Below, one piece after another: positions 1-6,585 of a stretch of 9,107 nt of DNA. Each line of letters starts with the position of its first letter. Within the stretch, counting starts at the first letter, position 1. The DNA is taken from assembly GCA_016870235.1 (NCBI GenBank), contig VGCB01000068.1, forward strand, positions 1-9,107. The letters run 5' to 3'. The stretch is from Actinomycetota bacterium (lineage in GTDB: Bacteria > Actinomycetota > Thermoleophilia > Gaiellales > Gaiellaceae). Position numbers and translations under genes: made by a program. The notes under the pieces are model-generated. The model saw only the letters and a program-made list of their open reading frames with translations. It ran no database searches and was not told the DNA's origin.

Positions 1-938
1 GGTCCTTCCCATCCCTCGGGTGGCGGCGGGAGCGGCCTCCCCCGGGTCTCCCAGCTCTCGCGCTCGTGCTCGATCGCGACCGGGTCGAAGCGGAAGTACG
101 ACCGCGGCGGCAGCGGCCCCCAGGTGTTCGACGAGTACCGGTCGTCGGGGTAGACGCGCGGGACGTGGCCGGCCTGCAGCTGCTCCAGGTCGCAGTAGAG
201 CTCGACGTGGCACTCCTCCTCGGGGATGCGGACGTAGCTCGCGATGTTGCCGGCGATCCCGTGCCGCGTCGGCCCCCACGAGAGCCAGCGGCCGTGGCGG
301 GCGAGGTGATCGAGCATGTCCCGCATCTTCCCGATGTCGACGACCTCGAAGGCGAGGTGGTGGAAGTGCGCGTACCCCATGTCGACGAGCGCGACGCCGT
401 GGTGGTCGGAGTTCACGTGAAACCAGACGCCGCTCTCGTCGAGCCAGTCGGAGAGACCCATGCCCAGCACGTCCTGGTAGAAGGCGGCACCCTCCCTGAT
501 GCGGCCCGTGAGGGAGTTGACGTGCCCGAGCTTCCGCGGCCCGCCGAGGTGCACGGTCGACGACGGGCGCGCGTGCTGCGGCCAGCGGGCGTGGGGTTCC
601 CGGGGCTCGCGGTAGGGCATCACCTGCACGGGCCGTCCGTCCGGGTCGTCGACGAAGAGGCAGCCCTCCGCCTCGCGCCAGGGCACCTCGAGGCCGCGCA
701 GGTGCGCGCGGGCGTCGTCGAGGGAGCAGTCGACGGCGAGCTCGAAGGCGTAGTGGTCGAGGCCAGGCCGCCCGCCCTCGACGAGCTCGAGGCAGTAGGG
801 CTCGTCGTTGCACGCGAGGAGCGCCCGGCCGTCCGCTCGGGAGCGCTCGACGAGACCGAACTGCAGGCACCAGCGCGGGGCCGCCTCGGAGAGCGAGCGG
901 ACACGCAGGCTGACGTGGTCGAGGCGGTGGAGCTTCAC
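1..938 (-). CDS. VOC-superfamily extradiol (catechol-type) ring-cleavage dioxygenase, C-terminus cut by window edge
   Basis: The frame is open from a GTG at 938 to the window edge, 312 codons with no stop. The GTG overlaps the stop of the upstream hydrolase gene by 4 bases (GTGA), which fixes the start and suggests translational coupling. Two VOC modules are visible: residues about 1-110 (beginning VKLHRLDHVSLRV) and about 135-255. The second carries the type I extradiol metal triad: His139 (LGHVN), His194 (HHLAFEV) and Glu246 (CHVELY). Family knowledge: such enzymes use Fe(II) or Mn(II) to insert O2 next to the vicinal hydroxyls of a catechol. The last part (about 253-312) is rich in Pro, Tyr and Trp and is probably close to the end, since these enzymes are usually about 290-330 residues. 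The substrate cannot be read from sequence. The adjacent FAH-family gene fits meta-cleavage of a substituted catechol such as a homoprotocatechuate-like compound. Confidence 0.88.
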   Translation of the reverse strand, partial: MKLHRLDHVSLRVRSLSEAAPRWCLQFGLVERSRADGRALLACNDEPYCLELVEGGRPGLDHYAFELAVDCSLDDARAHLRGLEVPWREAEGCLFVDDPDGRPVQVMPYREPREPHARWPQHARPSSTVHLGGPRKLGHVNSLTGRIREGAAFYQDVLGMGLSDWLDESGVWFHVNSDHHGVALVDMGYAHFHHLAFEVVDIGKMRDMLDHLARHGRWLSWGPTRHGIAGNIASYVRIPEEECHVELYCDLEQLQAGHVPRVYPDDRYSSNTWGPLPPRSYFRFDPVAIEHERESWETRGRPLPPPPEGWEG

Positions 939-1798
939 GGCACGGCCCCCTCCGCGACGAGCCGCTCGGCCTCGTCCTCCGGGATCGCGAGCGCGACGTG
1001 GAGCGTGTTCGGCGAGACGGCCATCTGCTCGCCGGCGCCCGAGAGGTCGACGTCCCACTCCTCGACCGCGTTCGAGACCCGGCCGAGCCCCTCGACCTCG
1101 ACCTCGACCACGTCGCCTGCCTTCATCGGCCGGGAGTTGGCAGGCGTGCCGGTCAGCACGACGTCGCCGGGCTCGAGCGTGATCAGCCGGCAGAGATCGG
1201 CGAGCTGGTAGGCGACGCCCCAGATCAGGTCGTCGGCGGTTGCTTCCTGCACCGTCTCGCCGTTCAAGATCGTCCGCAGCGTAAACCGCGTCGGGTCGAA
1301 CTCGTCGGCGGGCACGAGCTCCGGCCCGAGCGGCAGGAAACCGTCCTGTCCCTTCACGCGCAGCATCGAGCCGCGGTCGGCATGGCGGAAGTCGTGCATG
1401 CCGACGTCGTTGGCAGGCGCGTAGCCGGCAACATGGTCCAGCGCCTCCTCGATCGGGACGCCCTTCATTCGGCGGCCGACGACGACCGCGAGCTCGCCCT
1501 CGTAGTTGAGGAAGCGCGACCCGCGCGCCATCTTGATCGGCCGGCGGTGCCCGTTCAGCGTCGGCGGCGGCTTCATGAAGTACGACGGCTCCGGTGGCGT
1601 CCGCGCCCTGTACTCCTCGATCCGGCTGCGGTAGGTGAGGTGGACGGCGATGATCTTCGTCGGCTCTGCCGGGGCGAGGTACGACGCGGTCGCCTCGTCG
1701 AGCCGCCGGCCGTCGTCGAGCACGATCGCAGCGCCGTCGCGGCGGCCCCAGCACGCTGCGCCGTCGACCTCGACGCGGACACGGTGGGTGGCGCTCAC
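935..1798 (-). CDS. Fumarylacetoacetate hydrolase (FAH) family protein, likely meta-cleavage hydrolase/isomerase/decarboxylase
   Basis: A 287-residue protein starting at GTG 1798, with a GGGGGAG ribosome binding site (1804-1810) five bases upstream. The FAH core is clear. It contains FMKPPPTLNG (about 74-83), the metal-binding pair Glu100 and Glu102 in NYEGELAVVVG, Asp131 in APANDVGMHD, and the family motif VLTGTPAN (214-221). FAH-fold enzymes use Mg2+ or Mn2+ to cleave C-C bonds, decarboxylate or isomerise oxo-dienoate products of aromatic ring cleavage, HpaG-type enzymes being one example. An unusual tail of about 35 residues (253-287) follows the usual end of the fold. The stop overlaps the start of the dioxygenase gene, so the two are a coupled ring-opening and product-processing pair. 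Exact activity (hydrolase, isomerase or decarboxylase) is undecided. Confidence 0.9.
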   Translation of the reverse strand: MSATHRVRVEVDGAACWGRRDGAAIVLDDGRRLDEATASYLAPAEPTKIIAVHLTYRSRIEEYRARTPPEPSYFMKPPPTLNGHRRPIKMARGSRFLNYEGELAVVVGRRMKGVPIEEALDHVAGYAPANDVGMHDFRHADRGSMLRVKGQDGFLPLGPELVPADEFDPTRFTLRTILNGETVQEATADDLIWGVAYQLADLCRLITLEPGDVVLTGTPANSRPMKAGDVVEVEVEGLGRVSNAVEEWDVDLSGAGEQMAVSPNTLHVALAIPEDEAERLVAEGAVP

Positions 1799-1810
1799 GA
1801 GGACTCCCCC
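1799..1810 (-). promoter_or_regulatory. Ribosome binding site deciding the GTG start of the FAH-family gene
   Basis: On the minus strand GGGGGAG (1810 to 1804) is followed by TCCTC and then GTG at 1798. Spacing and purine content are those of a good Shine-Dalgarno site. Its first base lies inside the adjoining palindrome (1810-1831), so folding of that hairpin could influence access to the site. Confidence 0.6.
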
Positions 1811-1885
1811 CGTCCGACTTCAGTCGGACGGCAGCCCGATGAGCCACGGTGGACGCGGAACCGTCCGACTGAAGTCGGACGGGGG
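1807..1885. repeat. Pair of 22-base palindromes forming a larger inverted repeat in the ligase-hydrolase gap
   Basis: Unit 1 (1810-1831) has 10-base arms, CCGTCCGACT and AGTCGGACGG, around TC. Unit 2 (1861-1882) has the same arms around GA. Each unit is palindromic, and the two are exact reverse complements of each other. With three flanking C/G bases the outer inverted repeat is 25 of 25 bases (1807-1831 against 1861-1885) with a 29-base loop. RNA could fold as two short hairpins, each with a 4-base loop, or as one long stem. There is no U-run on either side, so it does not look like a normal intrinsic terminator. A REP/MITE-like dispersed palindrome, an mRNA-stabilising element or an attenuator of the downstream genes are all possible. 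Confidence 0.85.
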
Positions 1886-1897
1886 ACGACGTGCGCC

Positions 1898-3283
1898 TCA
1901 CAGGTGCGCCGCGTACTCACGGACCTCCCACTCCGTGACGGTCTCCGGATCGAGCTCGCCGACGTCGTTGGCGAACCGCTCCACCTCGAACCGCTTCATC
2001 GCGAGGAAGGTGGACACGAGCTCCGCGCCGAGACGCTCGGTGAGCACGGTGTCGACTTCGAGGGCGTCGAGCGCCGAGCCGAGGCCCGACGGCAGCCGGG
2101 TGCCCGCGTGCGCGTCGTCGAGCCGGTACGCGTCGCCGCTGACGGCCTCGCCCGGGTCGAGCGCGCGCTCGATCCCGTCGAGGCCCGCGAGGAGCAGCGC
2201 CGCCACGATCAGGTGCGCGCAGGCGCCGCCGTCGGCGGTGCGGATCTCGATGCGCGAGCGCCTGCCGCGCTCCTTCGGCACCCGCACGAAGGCGGTGCGG
2301 TTGTCGTGGCCCCAGTTGGCGTGGGTCGGCGCGAGGCTGTCGGGGAGGATGCGCTTGTAGGCGTTGACGGTGGGGCCGAGGAGCGCCTGCAGTCCCTGCG
2401 CGTGGGCGATGACGCCGCCGATGAAGTGCGCGGCGAGCGTGCTGAGCCCGGCGGGCCCGCCGTTGTCGTCGAACGCGTTCTTCCCGTCCGCACCCGCGAG
2501 GGAGAGATGCACGTGGAAGCCCGAGCCGCCCTGATCGGCGAACGGCCTACCCATGAACGTCGCCACCAGGCCCTCGAGCGTCGCGATCTCCTTGACCGCA
2601 GCCTTCAGCATGAACGCCCTGTCGGCCGCGGCGAGCGCCTCGGCGTGCAGGACGTTGATCTCGTACTGCGAGCTCATGAACTCGTGGTTCGAGGCGAACG
2701 CCTCGAGCCCGAGCTCGTCGCACGCGAGGAGCATCCGGAGCACGACCTGCTGCGGGTCGGTCACGGCACCGACGGTGTAGACGCGGGAGAGCTCATCGAC
2801 ATAGCGGCGAAGCACGTTCGGACTGACGGGGTCGCGGCGGGCGAGGAAGAACTCCAGCTCGGGCGCCACGATCGGGGTCAGTCCGCGTGCGGCGTACGCC
2901 TCGACCACCCGGCGCAGGAGCGCGCGGGGGCACGAGGGCCAGTGGTCGCCGCCGTCGAGCGTCCACGCCTCGCCGAGGCACCAGGCGACCTCCTGCTGCC
3001 ACGGCACCTGCCGGAGCGTCGCCAGGTCGGGGCGGATAGCGAAGTCGACGTAGCCCACCTCGCCGCCCACGACCGGCGTGTGGGCGAGGTCGGTGCCCAT
3101 GACGGCGGCGCAGAACGCGACGCCCTCCTCGCACAGGGCGGGGAAGTGGCGCACGGGAATGTCCTTGCCGCGGGCGACGCCGTGCAGGTCGGTGTACAGC
3201 AGGCGGATCGCGCGGACGCCTCCGTCGCCGAGAGCCTTCACGGCGGCCTCCGCCTCGCGCACCTGCTTCCGGTGCTTGCTCAT
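1898..3283 (-). CDS. Glutamine-synthetase-family ligase, probable gamma-glutamyl-amine (glutamylamide) synthetase
   Basis: 461 residues from ATG 3283, which overlaps the P450 stop by 4 bases (ATGA). A longer in-frame extension to 3547 is rejected because it lies inside the P450 gene. The glutamine synthetase beta-grasp start is seen in IRLLYTDLHGVARGKDIP (about 26-43). The catalytic set follows in order: Glu142/Glu144 (PELEFF), Glu208 (SQYEIN), His257 (GSGFHVHLS), NAYKR (307-311), Arg329 and Arg334 (NRTAFVRVP), and Glu346/Arg348 (RIEIRTAD). ATP-dependent activation of glutamate is therefore expected. Family knowledge: paralogues of this length (PuuA, IpuC, GlnA3/GlnA4-like, and the larger-group aniline enzyme AtdA1/TdnQ) join glutamate to organic amines rather than ammonia. 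Its place between an oxygenase and ring-cleavage genes, beside an amine-type permease, supports that role over housekeeping glutamine synthesis. No obvious NLYDLP-like adenylylation site is present. The amine substrate is unknown. Confidence 0.9.
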   Translation of the reverse strand: MSKHRKQVREAEAAVKALGDGGVRAIRLLYTDLHGVARGKDIPVRHFPALCEEGVAFCAAVMGTDLAHTPVVGGEVGYVDFAIRPDLATLRQVPWQQEVAWCLGEAWTLDGGDHWPSCPRALLRRVVEAYAARGLTPIVAPELEFFLARRDPVSPNVLRRYVDELSRVYTVGAVTDPQQVVLRMLLACDELGLEAFASNHEFMSSQYEINVLHAEALAAADRAFMLKAAVKEIATLEGLVATFMGRPFADQGGSGFHVHLSLAGADGKNAFDDNGGPAGLSTLAAHFIGGVIAHAQGLQALLGPTVNAYKRILPDSLAPTHANWGHDNRTAFVRVPKERGRRSRIEIRTADGGACAHLIVAALLLAGLDGIERALDPGEAVSGDAYRLDDAHAGTRLPSGLGSALDALEVDTVLTERLGAELVSTFLAMKRFEVERFANDVGELDPETVTEWEVREYAAHL

Positions 3284-4944
3284 GCCGTCACCCGCACCGG
3301 CAGCCGCTTGACCGCGTTGAAGAAGCTCGACCGGAGCCGGTCGGGCTCGCCGGCGAGCTCGATGCGGTGGAGGTACGGGATCATCTCCTCGAGCCATATC
3401 TTCACCTCCAGCTTGGCGAGGTGCGCGCCGAGGCAGAAGTGCGGGCCGCCGAGCCCAAAGGTGAGGTGCCGGTTCGGCTCGCGGACGATGTCGAACCGGT
3501 AGGGGTCGGGGAACTTCCGCTCGTCGTAGTTGCCGGCACCGAACCACATCGTCACCTTGTCGCCGGCCTTGATCCGGCGGCCGTGGACGGTGACGTCGCG
3601 CGTCGCCGTCCGGCGGAAGTGATGCACCGGATGCGCGCGACGGAGGATCTCGTCCGCCGCCGTCCCCGCGAGCGTCGGGTCGGCCACGAGTCGCGCCGCC
3701 TCCTCCGGGTGCGTCAGCAGCTCGATCAAGCCGAGCGTGATCGTGTGGCGCGTCGTCTCGTTGCCCGCGGTCGTGAGCAGGATGAAGAAGAGGCCGAACT
3801 CGTGCTCAGAGAGCCGCGAGCCGTCGACCTCAGACTCGACGAGCCTCGTCGTGATGTCGTCGCGCGGCTCGGCCCGTCGCGCCTCGCCGAGCTTCCGCCC
3901 GTACTCGATCAGGTCGAGGCTGAACGGGCTCGAGAACGGGAGCTTGCGGAGCTCAGGGTCGTGCAGCGCCCTCTCGGCGACGAGGTCGGCGCCGACGACC
4001 TCCGGATCGCTGTTGCCGAGGATCTTGTCGGAGAGCCCGATGATCAGCCGCCGGTCATCGACGGGCAGGCCCATGATCTCGGAGAAGACCCACATCGGGA
4101 TCTCGGAGGCGACCTTCTCGACCCAGTCGAACGCGTCCTCCTGGAAGGCCTGCCCGAGGATGCCGCGGGCGAGGCTCCGGATGCGCTCCTCGTACGTGTT
4201 GACGACGCGCGGCGTGAGCCCCTTGTTCACGATCGCCCGCAGCCGCGTGTGCGCTGGTGGGTCGGTGTCGATCATCGACTTCCGCGCCTGCACCTCCTCG
4301 GGCGTCAGGTCATGGAGCGACGTGCCGCCGAGCTCGGAGCTGTACGTCTGCCAGTCCTTCGTCATCGCGAGGACGTCGTCGTAGCGCGTGAACGCCCAGA
4401 AGCCGCGGCCCTCGCGCTCCTCCTGCCAGTAGAGCGGCGCCTCGTCGCGCAGGAGCGCGAACCAGTCGTACGGGACGCCCCGCTCCCAGACGTCGAGATC
4501 GGTGAGGTCGACGTCGTCGAGGACGAGCCCGGACGTGTCGGGGCCGGCGACCGTGGCGGCGCGCGCCACCTCCTCCGGCACGTGGTGCGTCCGCTCGTGG
4601 ACGGCGGCGGAGGCGACGGGCGGCGGCGTCAGACGCACGAGCAGCGTGCCGCCGTCGGTGCGCGCCTCGTAGATCGGCAGCGGGTCGAGCGCGGGCGGGT
4701 TGAGCACGTCGCCGGTGCGGATGTCGAAGCCCGAGCTGTGGCAGGGGCAGATCACGACCATCCCGTCGAGCTCCCCGCCGGCGAGCGAGCACTCCTCGTG
4801 GGTGCACTCGTCCTGGAAGGCGACCCAGCCGCCCGAGGTGCGGCCGACGCACACCGCGCGGCCTCCGACCTCGACCCGGCGCAGCGTCCCGACCGGGACG
4901 TCGTCGGCCGCGCCCGCGGCGTGCCAGGCGCCCTCGGCGGTCAC
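3280..4944 (-). CDS. Rieske [2Fe-2S] ferredoxin-cytochrome P450 fusion protein
   Basis: 554 residues in one uninterrupted frame from GTG 4944, which overlaps the permease stop by 4 bases (GTGA). The longer frame to 5616 is rejected because it lies inside the permease gene. Residues 1-106 are a Rieske ferredoxin-type domain with the CxH...CxxH cluster ligands Cys47/His49 and Cys66/His69 (CTHEEC and CPCHSSGFD). A linker of about 35 residues (107-140) leads to a complete P450. This has DPPAHTRLR (228-236), I-helix AGNETT (393-398, with the acid-alcohol pair Glu396/Thr397), ExxR at Glu432/Arg435, and heme loop FGLGGPHFCLG with Cys504 as thiolate ligand. The I-helix and the one-residue-longer heme loop resemble the CYP124/125/142 group. 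Expected role: soluble monooxygenase, probably hydroxylating the operon's substrate or its glutamyl conjugate, with the Rieske domain passing electrons to heme. No reductase gene is in the window. I do not recall a characterised N-terminal Rieske-P450 fusion; absence from the literature was not checked. Confidence 0.93.
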   Translation of the reverse strand: MTAEGAWHAAGAADDVPVGTLRRVEVGGRAVCVGRTSGGWVAFQDECTHEECSLAGGELDGMVVICPCHSSGFDIRTGDVLNPPALDPLPIYEARTDGGTLLVRLTPPPVASAAVHERTHHVPEEVARAATVAGPDTSGLVLDDVDLTDLDVWERGVPYDWFALLRDEAPLYWQEEREGRGFWAFTRYDDVLAMTKDWQTYSSELGGTSLHDLTPEEVQARKSMIDTDPPAHTRLRAIVNKGLTPRVVNTYEERIRSLARGILGQAFQEDAFDWVEKVASEIPMWVFSEIMGLPVDDRRLIIGLSDKILGNSDPEVVGADLVAERALHDPELRKLPFSSPFSLDLIEYGRKLGEARRAEPRDDITTRLVESEVDGSRLSEHEFGLFFILLTTAGNETTRHTITLGLIELLTHPEEAARLVADPTLAGTAADEILRRAHPVHHFRRTATRDVTVHGRRIKAGDKVTMWFGAGNYDERKFPDPYRFDIVREPNRHLTFGLGGPHFCLGAHLAKLEVKIWLEEMIPYLHRIELAGEPDRLRSSFFNAVKRLPVRVTA

Positions 4945-6500
4945 GGGACGAGCGTCTCTCCCGCTCCCCGGAAGTCGAGGCTCTCGTCGAGCGGCGCCAC
5001 GCCGTGGTGCTCGGCTGCGTGGGCAGCGGCGTTCGCGACGCGATGTGGTCGCGTCGCCGCCACGACCGCGAACCACACGAGCGCGACGACGATGAGCCCA
5101 ACCGCCCAGAAGGCCGCCTCCCAGTTGAAGTTCGAGCGGTCGTGGGGATCGGGGTTGAGCGCCCCGTAGAAGCCGAGGATCGGCGTCGCGGCCGCGACAA
5201 GGACGATCGCGTACTGCCACGGCTTGTTCCCAGCCGCGCGGACGAGGCGGAACGCGACGAGCGCGAGGATCAGGTACACGAGCTCGATCGCGAAGGAGCC
5301 GACCGTGGCGGCGAGGATGAACGTCGCGAAGGCGTCGTTGGGGAAGAACGCCTGGAACGCGCCCTCCTCGTCGACGAACCCGAAGCGCCCGCTGTAGTCG
5401 GCGAGCCAGGAGACCAGCATCAGCCCGCCGCCGCCGACGATGACGAGCAGGTTTGCGACCCAGGGCGTCCCGTGACGCGAAACCTTCGACAGCGCGGACG
5501 GCAGCAGGCCGTCCCGCGAGAGGGCGAAGAAGCCGCGGCCGATGACGACGCAGATCGCGAGCGCGAGCGCCATCGCGTCGAGGATGACGACGAGCTCGAG
5601 GATCGTCGCGAACCACGAGCCGACGTACCGGGTCGCCATCTCGCTGACGGCGGCCGGCGACAGCGCCCAGGCGCCCTCGGAGACCGCGCTCTTCCCGAAG
5701 CCCTGCGAGAACGCGAACGACATGAAGACGTAGAAGGCCGCGGCCGCTGCGACGGTGCCGAGGACGGCACGCGGGATCGACCGGTGCGGATCGTGCGACT
5801 CCTCGCCGATCGAGGCCGCCGCCTCGAAGCCGACGAACAGCAGGATGCCGAGCAGGACGCCCCCGAGGACGCCGCCCCCGCTGATCCTAAACCACGACGT
5901 CTCGCCCGGATCGAAGACGGAGAAGGAGATGCCGTCAGCGCCGCCCTTCGCGAGGATGACGATGCCGAGGATGATCATCGGCACGAACGAGACGAGCGCG
6001 AAGGTCAGCATCGCCCGGACGGCGATGCGGATGCCGATGTAGTTGAGGAAGAGGACGATCGCGAGTGCGATCAGGCCCCACACCCACCAGGCCGGCCCGT
6101 TGTCGGAGACGTGCGTGTTCCAGAACCCTTCCGCGAGGATGCCCGTCCCCAGGTAGATGCCCCCGCCGCCGAGGAACAGAACGCCGAGGAAGAAGATCCC
6201 GGAGACGGCGACGCCGACCCACGGGTGCGCGCCGTGCGTGAGGTACTCGTAGACTGCACCCGCACCGGCGAAGCGGCGCGCGTAGAGCGCGATCACGTAG
6301 CCGATCGCGAGCACGCCGAGCCCGGCGATGAGGACGGCGAAGGTGGCGTTCCAGCCGGCGCCGATATCGGGCCGGGAGATGCCGCCGAGGATGAGCGCCA
6401 CCGAGAACATCGGCCCGATGGCGAGGGCCTGCGCGACGGCGTGGACGGTCGAGAGGTTCCGCTTCCCGAGCGTGCCCTGTGCCGAGGAGTCCGTGCTCAC
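4941..6500 (-). CDS. APC-superfamily amino acid/amine permease
   Basis: 519 residues from GTG 6500, chosen because a GGAGG site lies 6 bases upstream. A longer frame to 6575 would run through the predicted promoter. About 12 hydrophobic segments are visible, for example around residues 22-42, 52-74, 95-115, 139-155, 163-184, 209-225, 245-265, 295-325, 348-366, 388-420, 430-446 and 460-482. APC hallmarks are the first helix region AVAQALAIGPMFSVAL, the TM6/loop motif GFEAAASIGEESHDPHRSIPRA (223-244), and SRDGLLP (328-334). It is an inner-membrane secondary transporter for an amino acid or related amine. As first gene of the operon under the divergent promoter it most likely imports the pathway substrate. 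The cytoplasmic C-terminal tail (about 483-519) is His/Ala-rich. The substrate is not predictable. Confidence 0.9.
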   Translation of the reverse strand: MSTDSSAQGTLGKRNLSTVHAVAQALAIGPMFSVALILGGISRPDIGAGWNATFAVLIAGLGVLAIGYVIALYARRFAGAGAVYEYLTHGAHPWVGVAVSGIFFLGVLFLGGGGIYLGTGILAEGFWNTHVSDNGPAWWVWGLIALAIVLFLNYIGIRIAVRAMLTFALVSFVPMIILGIVILAKGGADGISFSVFDPGETSWFRISGGGVLGGVLLGILLFVGFEAAASIGEESHDPHRSIPRAVLGTVAAAAAFYVFMSFAFSQGFGKSAVSEGAWALSPAAVSEMATRYVGSWFATILELVVILDAMALALAICVVIGRGFFALSRDGLLPSALSKVSRHGTPWVANLLVIVGGGGLMLVSWLADYSGRFGFVDEEGAFQAFFPNDAFATFILAATVGSFAIELVYLILALVAFRLVRAAGNKPWQYAIVLVAAATPILGFYGALNPDPHDRSNFNWEAAFWAVGLIVVALVWFAVVAATRPHRVANAAAHAAEHHGVAPLDESLDFRGAGETLVP

Positions 6501-6506
6501 ATCGAA

Positions 6507-6511
6507 CCTCC
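6507..6511 (-). promoter_or_regulatory. Shine-Dalgarno site GGAGG for the permease
   Basis: On the minus strand GGAGG is followed by six bases (TTCGAT) and GTG at 6500. This favours the GTG over the upstream ATG at 6575, which would add 25 polar residues before the first helix. Confidence 0.65.
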
Positions 6512-6535
6512 GAGATCGACGTGGTTGACCAGCAC

Positions 6536-6565
6536 TTGCGTCATGACAGCAGGGCAAGCTATAAG
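6536..6565 (+). promoter_or_regulatory. Candidate promoter of the GntR regulator
   Basis: TTGCGT (6536-6541) and TATAAG (6560-6565) are separated by 18 bases. Transcription would start near 6572, only a few bases before the ATG at 6579. The mRNA would then be leaderless or nearly so, which fits the absence of a ribosome binding site ahead of that ATG. Prediction by eye only. Confidence 0.45.
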
Positions 6566-6585
6566 ATTCGAACATCGAATGTCAA
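6558..6585 (-). promoter_or_regulatory. Candidate sigma-70-type promoter of the catabolic operon
   Basis: On the minus strand a perfect -35 TTGACA (6585 to 6580) and a -10 TATAGC (6563 to 6558) are separated by 16 bases. The predicted start is near 6551, giving a leader of about 50 bases before the permease GTG. It is a rare A/T-rich patch in a very GC-rich window. It overlaps the regulator's start codon on the other strand. Confidence 0.55.
6566..6580. promoter_or_regulatory. Candidate GntR operator (15-base inverted repeat)
   Basis: ATTCGA-ACA-TCGAAT is a perfect 6+6 inverted repeat with a 3-base spacer. It fills the gap between the -35 and -10 of the minus-strand promoter and overlaps the start codon of the regulator (6579-6581). 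A dimeric repressor bound here would block the operon promoter and could also hinder its own expression. It is the only clear dyad in the divergent gap. Binding is inferred from position. Confidence 0.55.

Noticed and set aside
620..904. Minus-strand 94-codon frame inside the dioxygenase gene
   Set aside because: It is Ser/Arg/Thr-rich with no motif. The overlapping GTG-started frame in 1-938 has two VOC modules and the metal triad.
1807..1885. Palindrome pair as an intrinsic terminator
   Set aside because: No U-tract follows either hairpin on either strand, and genes on both sides point the same way in one operon.
3460..3500. One extra residue in the P450 heme loop (F to C spacing) as a defect
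   Set aside because: CYP124/125-like P450s commonly have this longer loop, and Cys504 and the following LGAHLAKLE are intact.
998..3502. Very long plus-strand frame (834 codons) across the hydrolase and ligase genes
   Set aside because: It lies antisense to two well-recognised minus-strand enzymes. The translation is Arg/Glu/Val-rich low-complexity text with no motif, as expected from GC-rich third positions.
3284..3547. N-terminal extension of the GS-like ligase to an ATG at 3547
   Set aside because: It would read the P450 gene in another frame and is Arg/Pro-rich. The ATG at 3283 overlaps the P450 stop and begins the usual GS N-terminus.
3367..6578. Long plus-strand frames opposite the P450 and permease, including one running into the regulator
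   Set aside because: They are shadows of GC-rich coding DNA with no domain motifs. Only the final part from 6579, with the winged helix and FCD domain, is a real protein.
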